A DNA stretch of 64,000 bases from Pseudomonas bubulae (GTDB lineage: Bacteria > Pseudomonadota > Gammaproteobacteria > Pseudomonadales > Pseudomonadaceae), in the NCBI RefSeq assembly GCF_037023725.1, contig NZ_CP146077.1, forward strand, positions 3,261,001 to 3,325,000, given 5' to 3'. Shown here in pieces: positions 36,215-45,901 of the stretch. How positions within the stretch are numbered: the first letter of the stretch is position 1; each line of letters begins with the position of its first letter. The position numbers and the translations under genes are program-made. The notes beneath the pieces were generated by a model. The model had not been told where the DNA came from. It did not search any database and saw nothing but the letters and a program-made list of their open reading frames with translations.

Positions 36215-37852
36215 ATGCAACAGCTAGAAGACATGATCGATGAGCTTTTTGATGAAAACCCCATCCTAAAGCTGCCATTTCCATACATTTACAACCAGTT
36301 CTGCCAAATTGTTACGCATAGCCTTCTTGATACCAAGGAAGTGCCATTCAGCACCCTAATACCCTACGCCTTTATATTCAACAAAGTCACAAACTTCACT
36401 AATCACACCCTAGAATCATGCACCGACTCAATGTATGAAATTAACCAGGAAGACTTCAAACATCTTTTTGCCTGCGCCAACCTAAACATAGTATTCCCCT
36501 TTATTCGACATGAAATCTACAGCCTGACACAAGAAGGTGAAACTGAATCGTACATTGACTATTCCAGCAAGGACGCTGAAACCCACGAACTAAACGACAT
36601 CATAGTTACCCAGCTATCACTACCGGTAATCCCCGCACTTGAGCGCAGCCCAAAAACTCTGGCGGAAAACATTAGATACCGGCTAATCAGGGGAGAATCG
36701 ATGGATCCATTAGCTTATCGTGAATACATAGCCGCGATGTATACTAATCCGACAAACACTTTTATCGAAGCAGACATCGTCCCGGACGAGTTCTATACGC
36801 ATATTGGTTTTTCGTCAGCAGAAGAATTCAAAAGAATCAGAAACGCGTTCGTGTGCGTTGGCCAAACCTACATTGACGTGTCGATCATGGTCAACATGTA
36901 CCTAGCGGCAAACGAGATCTACGACAGCCCTCTAGGCAATCAGCTGTGGCAAGGCCTAGCTATGGCCAAACTCAAGAACTCCGTACTCAAAGAGTATATC
37001 CTGAATCTAACCAAGTCATCCGATGAGGATTACGAGAAATTCGCCGAATTTTTCTTTTGTAGCGCAGGCGAAAACACCGATCTACACAACAAATTTATAC
37101 CTCCCTTCTGGCAAATTGAAGACGAGATCTACTTCTGCCCTGCCATAGTCCCAACTCTCCTGGGCGCCCGAAACCTTCTTATCTCCATTCAAAACAACAA
37201 AATCAAAAAAAAGAAATACAAATATGACAATATGATTTCCAATCTATTTGAGCCTGCACTGCTAAGAAGAGCAAAAAGTCACTTTGAAGCGCACGGCTTC
37301 GAAACAGCTTTTGAGAAGGATTTCGAAGGTGGAGAAATTGACCTCCTAGCGTACTGCAAGAAATCTCACTCCATCATCACAATCCAAGCAAAAGCGACAC
37401 TTTATGCCGAATCTGCCCGTATGGCCATAAGGCTGGGCGACAGAGTATTGGAAGGTATTGATCAAACAATTCGCTTCGACATGCTAGATAAAAACTCGAA
37501 GGAAGCACTTTACAAAAAAGCATTCCCTGAAATCAAAAATACAGAAGAGGTTAATCACCTCCGCGCTATTCTCACCAACTCCGGATTTGGAACCACTTTT
37601 AGCTGGGAGAAACTGGAAGAACATAACATCACCCCAATAAACTGCAATATTCTCAGAAACATTCTCCCGCACTGCGAATCTCTACCTGACCTCCCCCAGA
37701 AGGTAAGCCAGTTCATTCAAAGGGCCAAGGCTGAAATTGAGTTTGATGAAACCACAAAGGTATTCGACCTGCCTGGACACACCATCTACCAAAGACATGT
37801 TGAGCCGTTAGGAATGAAAAAACTGTTCGATGCTCAGTATTGGGGAGAATAG
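36215..37852 (+). CDS. Large unknown protein with C-terminal PD-(D/E)xK nuclease-like domain
   Basis: 545 residues, AT-rich, family not recognised. Residues about 345-440 have a restriction-endonuclease-like pattern: an amphipathic helix FEAHGFETAFEKDF, then GGEIDLLAYCKKS (Glu/Asp about 374-376) and IITIQAKATLYAES (QxK about 390). The N-terminal 340 residues are helical with many aromatic residues and no membrane segments. It is flanked by the Shedu-like gene and an MFS relic. It is plausibly a stand-alone defence or repair nuclease. Confidence 0.6.
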   Translation: MQQLEDMIDELFDENPILKLPFPYIYNQFCQIVTHSLLDTKEVPFSTLIPYAFIFNKVTNFTNHTLESCTDSMYEINQEDFKHLFACANLNIVFPFIRHEIYSLTQEGETESYIDYSSKDAETHELNDIIVTQLSLPVIPALERSPKTLAENIRYRLIRGESMDPLAYREYIAAMYTNPTNTFIEADIVPDEFYTHIGFSSAEEFKRIRNAFVCVGQTYIDVSIMVNMYLAANEIYDSPLGNQLWQGLAMAKLKNSVLKEYILNLTKSSDEDYEKFAEFFFCSAGENTDLHNKFIPPFWQIEDEIYFCPAIVPTLLGARNLLISIQNNKIKKKKYKYDNMISNLFEPALLRRAKSHFEAHGFETAFEKDFEGGEIDLLAYCKKSHSIITIQAKATLYAESARMAIRLGDRVLEGIDQTIRFDMLDKNSKEALYKKAFPEIKNTEEVNHLRAILTNSGFGTTFSWEKLEEHNITPINCNILRNILPHCESLPDLPQKVSQFIQRAKAEIEFDETTKVFDLPGHTIYQRHVEPLGMKKLFDAQYWGE

Positions 37853-37864
37853 TTAGAAACGACA

Positions 37865-38406
37865 TCATCTAGGCCTTATACAGAGGCCTCGAGATCGCTC
37901 CGGGTAAGTGCTCAGTGCCGACAGCGGTGCGGAGAGACCACTGGCCAATGCGGGCATTAGCGCCATAGTGGCGGCATATAGGCCTACACAAAGCGCAGCG
38001 TGCTCCGGAAAATGCCTCTTCACCAAGGGTACATTCAGCACGTTTGCTGTGGCGATGCCCATAGCGATAAGCAACGGGCCGGTGTAGGTGCCACTGGAGC
38101 GAATGACACAGCCGATGGCTATCAGGCACAGAGCTCCGAACAATGCTTGTTCCAATCCAAATCGTCGAGTCAGCCGGGGAGCCAGTGGTGACGCGGACGC
38201 GAACATGAGCAAAGGCAGGGTGTTCAGGAAACCCGCCGCCGCAGGCTTAGGGAGAAATACTGCTGAACCTGATAAAGAACTGGCCCGAGAGATGTCATCG
38301 GCACACGCAGGTTGGCCGCAATTAGCAAAATGTCAATGAGAAAGGAAGAAACAAAAAGAGAATTCTCAGCGCGAACCGCTGAAGATGAGCCTGTCATGAG
38401 CACCAC
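37865..38406 (-). pseudogene. Truncated, frameshifted MFS transporter (CynX/NimT-like)
   Basis: The minus strand starts near 38406 with LIDILLIAANLRVPMTSLGP, an N-terminus typical of the CynX/NimT family. A frameshift near 38247 changes LSPKPAAAGF into a stop. The other frame continues FLNTLPLLMFASASPLAPRL to about residue 160 and then runs into unrelated sequence. At least half the protein is missing. Confidence 0.65.
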
Positions 38407-38510
38407 GCACAGCTGTGCATAGGAACGTTGCCAGTCTCTACGACTATCTCGACCGCCGACCTAAAGCTCTTTCCCAAATCATGCACTGCTGATCGAAGTA
38501 TTTCCCCCCT

Positions 38511-38533
38511 AAAGAAGGGCCCCGCAGGGCCCT
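38511..38533 (-). terminator. Intrinsic terminator of the MvaT-family gene
   Basis: AGGGCCC and GGGCCCT pair around CGCA. On the minus strand the stem is followed by TCTTT. It lies 22 bases beyond the stop codon of the MvaT-like gene. Confidence 0.75.
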
Positions 38534-38554
38534 CTATTTGCGCTCTACAGATTT

Positions 38555-38923
38555 TTACTGGGCCAGCCAGCTCTCGACTGTGTCGGAACCGTGCTCGGCT
38601 TTCCATTCCTTCAGCACTTTGTGATTGCCACCCTTGGTCTCAACCACTTCACCCGAATGAGGGTTCTTGTAAACTTTAACCGCGCGAGCCTTGCGGGTGC
38701 CCTTGGTTTCAGCGGCTGCAGGAGCGCGGCGGCTAGAAGACTGCGGGTCGAGAATCGCGACGATGTTGCGCAAGCTATAGCCATACTCACCCAAGAGATC
38801 ACGGAGCTTCTTTTCAAACTCGATCTCACGCTTCAGACCATCATCGTTTTTCAGTGTTTCAAGCTCTGCCAATTGGGCAGCAAGCTGTTGTTCAAGCGCG
38901 CGGAATTCAGCGCGACGGGACAT
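38555..38923 (-). CDS. MvaT/MvaU-family H-NS-like silencer, island paralogue
   Basis: 122 residues from the ATG at 38923, preceded by GAGGTG. The N-terminal coiled-coil oligomerisation part includes LKREIEFEKKLRDLLGEYGY. The C-terminal AT-hook-like DNA-binding part reads VKVYKNPHSGEVVETKGGNH then KVLKEWKAEHGSDTVESW, matching MvaT/MvaU. These proteins coat AT-rich, foreign DNA and silence it. Core genomes already encode such proteins, so this one probably tunes expression of the island or belongs to its mobile DNA. It has its own terminator. Confidence 0.92.
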   Translation of the reverse strand: MSRRAEFRALEQQLAAQLAELETLKNDDGLKREIEFEKKLRDLLGEYGYSLRNIVAILDPQSSSRRAPAAAETKGTRKARAVKVYKNPHSGEVVETKGGNHKVLKEWKAEHGSDTVESWLAQ

Positions 38924-39000
38924 GTAACACCTCAGATATTTAGTGTTGCCAGTATAGTCAGTACTATCCAAAGTAGACAATCGAAGGTGCCCTCCGACGC

Positions 39001-39408
39001 CTAGCGCTGACGCTCACGCCTTGCAGACATGTGAGCATCCAAGTGCTTCATTTCAGCCTGCCATTGAGTCAGAAATTTGTCCCAGTCATGGCCGTACGGG
39101 CCATCGACCAAGCGCGTCGAGCCGATGCTCGCTTGTAGAAAACGCTCACGCCACGGCTGTGGAATACTGGCCTCGTCAACGATGTTGATACCGGAACTGT
39201 GGCGCTCAATCAGGACTGCTTTGCGGACAGCATCAATATCGAGATGTGGATGACGCTGGTTTAAGTCGACGCGCTCTTGGTCTTCAATGTCGTCAAGCAC
39301 ATTCAAAATAGCGACAGCTTGTGGGTTGCCCGGCACCAGGTGCGAAAGTGTCCAGAGGGCTTTGCGCCTGACAGACTCACGCGTACGAAGATCTTCAGCC
39401 ATGTTCAA
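39001..39408 (-). CDS. Unknown small soluble protein beside the exonuclease gene
   Basis: 135 residues, not recognised, rich in Arg/Glu/Asp (AVRKAVLIERHSSGINIVDE). Its first codons overlap the end of the exonuclease gene by 14 bases, so the two are translationally coupled. Alternative start at 39402. Function unknown; coupling suggests it works with the exonuclease. Confidence 0.65.
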   Translation of the reverse strand: MNMAEDLRTRESVRRKALWTLSHLVPGNPQAVAILNVLDDIEDQERVDLNQRHPHLDIDAVRKAVLIERHSSGINIVDEASIPQPWRERFLQASIGSTRLVDGPYGHDWDKFLTQWQAEMKHLDAHMSARRERQR

Positions 39409-39898
39409 TGCCTCGATTGGAACCGGCAGTCAGTCGACGATAAAGGTCGGCTAAGAGGCGAGCATCCAGCAGCGCGTGATGCGGAAGTTCCGGGAGCGTC
39501 ACGTCGCCGATATCATCCGCTTCGAGATGCCTGAATAGCAGGATCAGGTTGGTTGGACTATTGGCAACGTTAGCAGGCCAACGATGATTTACGTAGGCCA
39601 ATTGGCAGAAGAGATCCCAGTCCCAATCCGGCGCGTCCGAGCAAATCTCGAGCGGGCCTTCAAGGTTACTCAAGAAAGCGAGCAGTGAGGTTTGAGCTTC
39701 GACCAAGGGTTGCCCATGTTCAGGCAGATTAAGCTGTGGCAGGACATTTTGAATCACGAAGTCGCTGCAGTCCTGAGTGACGTACGTGTCTGTGAGCTCG
39801 ACGTAGTATTCGTGCCCGGCTTCGGACACGAGTGCCAGCGAAATCAACTTCGTGTCTCGGTTGAGCCGAGTGAACTCACAGTCCAAAAATAGCTTCAT
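39395..39898 (-). CDS. DnaQ-fold 3'-5' exonuclease-like protein (Rv2179c-like)
   Basis: 167 residues. The first acidic motif is MKLFLDCEFTRLNRDTKLIS (Asp6, Glu8), a middle acidic segment is EICSDAPDWDWDLF, and the third is HHALLDARLLADLYRRL (His and Asp), giving the DEDDh layout. It resembles the Rv2179c-type 3'-5' exoribonuclease family. It sits 36 bases after the nSTAND NTPase gene in the same direction and overlaps the next small gene, so these three genes form one transcript. Confidence 0.75.
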   Translation of the reverse strand: MKLFLDCEFTRLNRDTKLISLALVSEAGHEYYVELTDTYVTQDCSDFVIQNVLPQLNLPEHGQPLVEAQTSLLAFLSNLEGPLEICSDAPDWDWDLFCQLAYVNHRWPANVANSPTNLILLFRHLEADDIGDVTLPELPHHALLDARLLADLYRRLTAGSNRGIEHG

Positions 39899-39934
39899 CC
39901 TCTCCTCCGTAGCCCTTACCCTTTTTCACCTAGT

Positions 39935-42199
39935 TTAGAGATCTACATCGTCAAAGATGTTACGTCCTCCCCCCGTTGCAGAGGGCCGAATCAAATCGCT
40001 CCGTCCGACTGCTGGTTCCTCATACCGCTCTTGCGAGACCTCACTCACCCAATCGTCAACTCGACGCCGTTGGGTATCGACCACATCCTCGATACCTGGC
40101 CATCCCGGAAAGGCCGCGTAAATACCCTCTAGCTCATCAATAAAATCAGAAAAGTGGTTATCAGGATCGTTTTCGTAGCAATACGATTCCTGCAGGGACT
40201 TGCGAACCCTGTCCAGGTCAGGCAGCACATGTTTCTGTACATCGCTGTAGAAGTCTTCACGCTCGTGGCTAGTGAAGAACTCATGCATCTCGTTATCGTA
40301 GATGTGCCCGAGCTCATCATGATCAAAGACAAAGTCCCGAATTTTGGTGGAAATCGCTTCTCTCGCTGACTCAGGTAAAAGCCCTTGCCGTAGCAGACGG
40401 AGAGCTAGATCAGACGACCTCGTGAACAGGTTTATCGCGAAGTCACGAACCAAGCTGGAATGCAGCTTTCCATCTACTCTCGAGTAGATGCATAGGAACG
40501 CGTCATTTGTCCTGCGTTGCAGGAAAGAATACAGCCTCCCCCGCCTCACGCGCTCCATCTCGCCTTCGCATGCAACGTATTCACAGCACCGATTCGCGAT
40601 TGCTGCGAACATGCTTGAAGGCAGAATCGTAGCGTTTTGAACCCCTGCGTTGCCGCATGTCACCAGTTCCATCAACCGCTCAATCGGTGTTCCATCCACA
40701 AAAATCTGCAGATGTTCAGGACTCTGGGCGAGTATCAACGCAAAAGCATCCCCAATCGTAGGATGCTTATATCGCCAGAAACGTCCATCAGCCGTATCTG
40801 CCATCTGAAGAAAACTACCCCGAAGGCTCTCCAGTGCTCGGATACACCCGGCCTGGCTACCGCCCAGCCTTTCAATTGTCTGCATCTCGCCGCTAGACAG
40901 ACTCACCGGACTTTCGATTGCTCCATGCTTCATGTAGAGAAGAGCAAGTGCGGCCTGGCTCTCGTCATCCATGCCCTGCATCGTCTCGACGAGCCATCGC
41001 TCCTGCTTCGCGACAAACTCGTCGATATTTTTCTGGTCAATCTTTAGCGCTTTGGTGAATTCAACACTTCCCAAGCGCCGAGCAGTCTCGGGAGCGAATC
41101 GACTGTGAGCTGCCACTGCAGGAAGAAACTCCTTCAAGATCGTCCGAACCCGCTGTGGTTGGTTTCCAAGCTTCACATGGTTGTAGAGGATTTCTGACTT
41201 TTCCTGGGAGGTTAGCTCTTTCACGTCGATGACAACCTGACTCTCTTCCATCAGAGGAAATGCTGTTTTCTTGAGGTCACGCCGTGCGCTGTTGTAAATG
41301 TAGTCACGGCTGGTCAGAACTATCCGATGCCCACCTCGGATCATGGTCGTGAGTGCAGGAAGAATTCGGTTCCACTCCATCACCAAGTCTGCTTCGTACT
41401 GCATCGCCCCGAAGGCGTCATCAACCCATACGAACTGCGATGCTTCTTCAGTATTCCAGTGATCTCTAATCTGCTCAGGCCTCTCCAGCTTCAATACTAG
41501 GCTTCCCCATTTATCCATCGCACACATGGCCATGAGTGAGGCAATCGTTGTCTTACCTGCTGCGGGCTCTCCAACCAACAGAACAAACCCATGCTGCTGA
41601 AGGGCTTGAAGCGCTTTGCGATAGGTGCCCGTCACCACGAGCTTTGAAAGGTCGGGAAGCTCCGTCAGCAACGCCTTCGTCTGCTTGTACCGTCTCTCAT
41701 CCAAGATCTGGCTAAGGTCGCCAAGGCCGTAGAGTCGGGGCACATTCATGCGCAGATCACTGTTCAGCTGGATCTTCTCGCAGATCCAGGTCGAGCCCAG
41801 CAAAAGCACGTGCTTGGCCCCAGCATCCTCAAACGCCAACCGTATTTTGAGATTGCTATCCCCTGTCCAGCCTGCGTTTGTCATCAGGACATAGACATCA
41901 CACTTTCCTTTCGCGACGAGTCTGCGCACCTTTTCAAGCTCACCATTCACATCAGATAAAGTGAGATTGTGATCACGGCGCGATGTGAACTTGCACTGGA
42001 TGACGAATTCGCCTGCATACACTTCGTTTGGCTGAGGAGACCACGCTCCCTTGAACCCACCATCGCGGCCTCCGTCATTTCCTTCAAGGAACGTCTCGAC
42101 TGTTTGGCCCAAAACTGTTGAGGCTACCGCCATGCACAGTTGCTGAAAACTATGCCAACCTAAGAGATGAAGGTCGTATTTTGGGGGCGTCATGGGCAT
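39935..42199 (-). CDS. Mrr-like nuclease fused to nSTAND-type NTPase
   Basis: 754 residues from the ATG at 42199, chosen for its AAGGA site; an upstream ATG at 42289 lacks one. Residues 10-150 look like a restriction-endonuclease-like domain: LLGWHSFQQLCMAVA, GGRDGGFKG (Asp46), FVIQCKFTS (Gln68, Lys70). A P-loop NTPase follows: LLVGEPAAGKTTIAS (about 207-221), Walker B QFVWVDDAFGAM (about 260) and IVLTSRDYIYNSARRDL. The C-terminal 400 residues are helical with no clear repeat. The layout matches nSTAND3-type signal-sensing NTPases with nuclease effectors (Avs-like defence), inferred from motifs. First gene of a three-gene transcript with the exonuclease. Confidence 0.78.
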   Translation of the reverse strand: MPMTPPKYDLHLLGWHSFQQLCMAVASTVLGQTVETFLEGNDGGRDGGFKGAWSPQPNEVYAGEFVIQCKFTSRRDHNLTLSDVNGELEKVRRLVAKGKCDVYVLMTNAGWTGDSNLKIRLAFEDAGAKHVLLLGSTWICEKIQLNSDLRMNVPRLYGLGDLSQILDERRYKQTKALLTELPDLSKLVVTGTYRKALQALQQHGFVLLVGEPAAGKTTIASLMAMCAMDKWGSLVLKLERPEQIRDHWNTEEASQFVWVDDAFGAMQYEADLVMEWNRILPALTTMIRGGHRIVLTSRDYIYNSARRDLKKTAFPLMEESQVVIDVKELTSQEKSEILYNHVKLGNQPQRVRTILKEFLPAVAAHSRFAPETARRLGSVEFTKALKIDQKNIDEFVAKQERWLVETMQGMDDESQAALALLYMKHGAIESPVSLSSGEMQTIERLGGSQAGCIRALESLRGSFLQMADTADGRFWRYKHPTIGDAFALILAQSPEHLQIFVDGTPIERLMELVTCGNAGVQNATILPSSMFAAIANRCCEYVACEGEMERVRRGRLYSFLQRRTNDAFLCIYSRVDGKLHSSLVRDFAINLFTRSSDLALRLLRQGLLPESAREAISTKIRDFVFDHDELGHIYDNEMHEFFTSHEREDFYSDVQKHVLPDLDRVRKSLQESYCYENDPDNHFSDFIDELEGIYAAFPGWPGIEDVVDTQRRRVDDWVSEVSQERYEEPAVGRSDLIRPSATGGGRNIFDDVDL

Positions 42200-42332
42200 T
42201 CGATCCTTGCAGCAAAATCTAGAGGTAGGACAGAGAACCATCATAGCGGAACTGCAATAACACCGGGGCTGTTGTGGCAGAAACCGCAATTACCTGGTTT
42301 CAGGAGGGTAGAATTGTGAGGATAATTGACAT

Positions 42333-42975
42333 ATGAAACATATCCGGCTGATTCTCCATGGCGAGAGCGCCGCGAACGCGGGCGAAGCCAGTACGGATCA
42401 TGCGAAAATTCCTCTTACAGCGAGGGGTGTAAACAGGCGTACTTGGTGGCCAACTCCTTCACCGGTTCTCCCGGTCTGATCGTTGCCTCTTCCTTCTCTC
42501 GAACTCAGGCAACAGCTATGGCTACCGTAGAGAATTTCCCGGACGTCCCGTATGAGATCTGGCGCATTCATGAATTCACATACCTTGAGCCAACACAGTG
42601 TGTGAACACGACCGATGCCGAGAGGCGAAGGTGAGTGTCTAGATCGGATCCTGCGTTCGTGGACGGTTCCGGTGCGGAGTGTTTCCTAGGTTCGTAGCCA
42701 GGGTTCAGGCTTTCTTGGGTAGGCTTTCGGATCATCCTGCACAAAACATCGCAGTATTTTCACATGGGCAGGTCATCAATGCGGTGGCTTGGCTGATTGA
42801 GCGTAAACCGCAGCAGATAAATGACCGAGCTCTGGCTGATTGTCGTGAGTTCGAAATCCTGAGCCACGCCCCCAACTGTGGCGGTTACGCGATGACTAAG
42901 CCGGCTGAAGACCCCCATTGGAGAGCGAGCATCTCAATGCCTGAAGAACGAGGCGAAACGCGCCCAGAGCGGTGA
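42333..42975 (+). pseudogene. Degraded histidine phosphatase (phosphoglycerate mutase-like) gene
   Basis: Pieces in different frames give MKHIRLILHGESAANAGEAS, then AYLVANSFTGSPGLIVASSF, and later FVARVQAFLGRLSDHPAQNI and AVFSHGQVINAVAWLIERKP. The order fits one histidine phosphatase of about 210 residues. It has at least two frameshifts, and the catalytic RHG is changed to LHG, so it is inactive. Confidence 0.75.
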
Positions 42976-43034
42976 TGCCAACCTCGTTGCAAACCGATTG
43001 GCATTAATGTACTGAGCAGCGGCTTCGCCAGCTT

Positions 43035-43739
43035 CTACAAGATGGTACTCAATACCTCTCCTAGGCTCTCGCCCTTGCTGCTCTCAAAAATACCGGCCTC
43101 ACCGAACAGCACCTGGATATTGGCCTCGGCGAAGAACTCGGCTGTTGTGAAGTCGGATGCAGTGCTCGCCGGCAGTACCAGGATCAGCTTGGTATCAGCA
43201 GTCCCGAAGCAATGCCGATAACATGCGAGCTGACCATACGCGGTGTAAAGCTGTGGCGATATGGAGGCGCTGATCTTGACCTCAAAGATTACCCTGGCCC
43301 TGTCTGTAGCCCTGTCTACCAATGCCAAGTCGACACGATGCTTACCAACCCGTAGCTCGGAATGGCCATCAACAAGCTCGTCCAGCTTGCGATGGAGGGC
43401 ATTGCAGAGCGGGCCATGGAGATACTGGTACTCGCAGGAATCGCTGCTTGGAGTATAGGACTTGCGGCCCTCGAACTCTTCCTGCTCTCGCCATTTAGCA
43501 CCCGATTCATCTTCGCCATCGAGAACTACACCTGAGTGCTCGGCATCATCCTCTAGCTTCGCCTTTCTCTGATCCTTGAGCTCTTTCACCTTGAATAGGA
43601 ACTCTGCGATGTCATTCGCAATGCTGGGGGCGTTTGTTGAGTAAACAGCAATCACATCTGCTGATCGCCCGTCATCGTCAACCAACATCAGCCAATCCTG
43701 AAAGTGCTCAAGCGCGTCTGCACGAGGTACCCGGGTTCG
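43035..43739 (-). pseudogene. PD-(D/E)xK nuclease-like protein, probably 5'-truncated
   Basis: From an ATG at 43688 the frame gives 217 residues, but coding-like sequence (RVPRADALEHFQDWL) continues upstream without a start until a stop near 43742. This suggests that the 5' end has been lost. The nuclease-like core reads GKHRVDLALVDRATDRARVI then FEVKISASISPQLYTAYGQL (Asp and ExK). A helical acidic segment precedes it. It may still be expressed from 43688; function unknown. Confidence 0.55.
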
Positions 43740-43856
43740 CTGACTTTATTGCTGCGCTCAGTGTGACCACCACGCCAAGCGCAGACGGCAAACTCCGCCA
43801 GTCGCAAACGAGGTAAGCTTATGGGCGACCTCTCCCAGTCAGGGCCACCCAGTGTG

Positions 43857-43948
43857 CTGGTCAAATCCGATGCAAACGACTGGTCAAGTCAAATGCAAAT
43901 GAGTGGGCAAGTTGAATGCAAATGGCTGGTCAGGAGGAGTGCAATTAC
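43857..43948 (+). repeat. Four tandem 23-bp degenerate repeats
   Basis: Units start at 43857, 43880, 43903 and 43926 and follow the pattern CTGGTCAAnTnnnATGCAAA. The first two are closest to each other, the last is weakest. They resemble the repeated ends of IS21-like elements, but no transposase is present. The remaining region to 44390 shows no gene; the operon promoter should lie there. Confidence 0.6.
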
Positions 43949-44390
43949 CCACCTGTCACAGTTTCGTAGGGATTGGTGCTCCGGCTCATCCATGAGCCCC
44001 TCTAGAAAAGTGTGAAAACGTGCATGCCTAGCGACTGCTATAGCAGGAACAACAGACGACGCGACGGGCTCGGCGACATGCACTGAGATCTAAAATCTGC
44101 TTAGCGATGAACGCTGTCACTCGTCGGTTTGCGCCTAGATCAAATAGCCGTCGTCTTATGCCTTCAACGACATGGAGGATGTCCGACTATTAAGCGATAA
44201 GAGACACTGATAGCCACTTGCTTCTAGGGGGTGATGACGTCATCATTTCGCCATCATTTAGGCCATTTGAACTCGGCCCTGTCTTACTGACAAAACGCCC
44301 TGAGTCGGACTTTTCTAGTTTGCGCCTTTGGTTGATGAGCACGCTGACCTCGGTATGCTCGTGGAATGTCAGTAGTCCCTAAAAATAGAT

Positions 44391-45839
44391 ATGGATATTT
44401 TGATGTCGTTTTTGAAGAGCATCACTGGGGGGATCAAGGCACTGTTTTCTAGCCAGGAATACGAGGGCAGTGAACCACTTCTACCGAAAATTGATCCTGA
44501 AAAGCTCAAAAAAGAGCTCCGGATTTTAGAGATCGCTCAAGCCCATGGAGCCGCAGGCATTCCTGCCTTCAACGACACTCAGTTGACGGATGTGGAGCAC
44601 CAAATTCGAGGCACCCTCGGAAAAAAACGTGAGACCACGGTTAAGTACGGTCAGCAAGTTATCCAGCAAATTCAGCAGCGAATGGACTCCATCGACATTA
44701 CTGCACAAAAAAATCAAACCTTAAATCAGGGTAAAGAGTTTGAGCATATCGCTAACCAGATACTCTCAGCACAAGATGGACGCTTGGCAGAGGCTGAACG
44801 AGAAGCCAAGTCAAAAAAAAATCTACTAGACGCGTTTCGTATCCAGAATAGACTGCCAGATATTGAGGCCGAAAGGATCAGTTCGGATGGAAAGTTACTT
44901 AAAATCGCTGTGTTGGCTACATGTTGTGTTGTGGAAGGATTCGTAAATGCCAATTTTTTTGCATCTGGAATGGCAGGAGGCTTAGTAGGCGGGTTCCTTT
45001 TAGCCTTCACACTTTCATTTGCAAATATCATAGTTTGTTTTGTTGCTGGTCAACTTTATACAAATAAGAACCATGTAAAAGTTGGTCGTATCCTCTACGG
45101 TTACCTTTCAGGATTGATTGGACTTTTCTTTACTATCGGACTTGGTATTTTCGTGGCCTACTGCCGGTACGCTTTACCCCTTATGGAGGACGAAGCGCAG
45201 AGTCCACTCGCGCTTATTCTGCAAAGCATTCAGTCCCACGTCATTCCATTTCAGGATTTTGAATCCTGCGCCCTATTTGCAGTAACCATCATTTGCGGGG
45301 TTTTCGCGATATATGAGGGTTATTTCTATACCGATTGTTACCCAGGTTATGCCAAGGTCTTTTCCGCATACGCTAAGTCACAACGGAGGTATACAGCTCT
45401 GGTCGCAAATCTTCGAAAAAGCCTAGAAAATCAAAAGACTCAAACCCTGCAGATCATTGATGAGAGCGTAAAAAAAGCTGAGGCTGACGTTAAGGCATTA
45501 AAATTCAACATGGGGCAGAAGTCGATCATCAAGAAAAGAGTGACCGAGACATTAGTGATGGCGGACGAGACTTTGAAGGCGCTTACCCAATATTATCGAT
45601 ACGAGAATCGTTTGAAGCGTCCACAAAACTCCCCTAGACCTAACTACTTCGATCAACCTATTGAGTTTCCAGATTTGGAGATGCCTGACTTCACAATAGA
45701 TCGCGACGAGGCTCGATTGACTACGCAGGAAAGGCTTTTGAGCGAAATGATTGAAAACATCGAGCCCATTCGCGGGCAGATCCTATCTTCATTCAATTCC
45801 AAGTTTGACCAACTGCAACCTCTGCAAAGCTCGATTTAA
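44391..45839 (+). CDS. Motor-type operon gene 1: membrane protein with flanking coiled coils
   Basis: 482 residues, family not recognised. An N-terminal coiled-coil region (about 60-160, QQIQQRMDSIDITAQKNQTL) is followed by about four membrane helices (about 168-190, 195-218, 230-258, 285-308), then another coiled coil (about 330-400) and an acidic-hydrophobic tail. Starts at 44391 or 44403 are equally possible and neither has a strong ribosome site. Gene 2 begins 8 bases after the stop, so this is the head of a four-gene operon ending at 50473. It could be a scaffold or regulator of the putative ion-driven motor. Confidence 0.75.
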   Translation: MDILMSFLKSITGGIKALFSSQEYEGSEPLLPKIDPEKLKKELRILEIAQAHGAAGIPAFNDTQLTDVEHQIRGTLGKKRETTVKYGQQVIQQIQQRMDSIDITAQKNQTLNQGKEFEHIANQILSAQDGRLAEAEREAKSKKNLLDAFRIQNRLPDIEAERISSDGKLLKIAVLATCCVVEGFVNANFFASGMAGGLVGGFLLAFTLSFANIIVCFVAGQLYTNKNHVKVGRILYGYLSGLIGLFFTIGLGIFVAYCRYALPLMEDEAQSPLALILQSIQSHVIPFQDFESCALFAVTIICGVFAIYEGYFYTDCYPGYAKVFSAYAKSQRRYTALVANLRKSLENQKTQTLQIIDESVKKAEADVKALKFNMGQKSIIKKRVTETLVMADETLKALTQYYRYENRLKRPQNSPRPNYFDQPIEFPDLEMPDFTIDRDEARLTTQERLLSEMIENIEPIRGQILSSFNSKFDQLQPLQSSI

Positions 45840-45901
45840 GGATCGCCATGTCGCTTTACGAAGAAGATCGGAGTATGGGGAAATGAATCGCCCCGGGTTT
45901 T

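Noticed and set aside
43857..43948. Short regularly spaced repeats as a possible CRISPR array
   Set aside because: Units are directly adjacent, degenerate and without spacers, and no cas genes are present.
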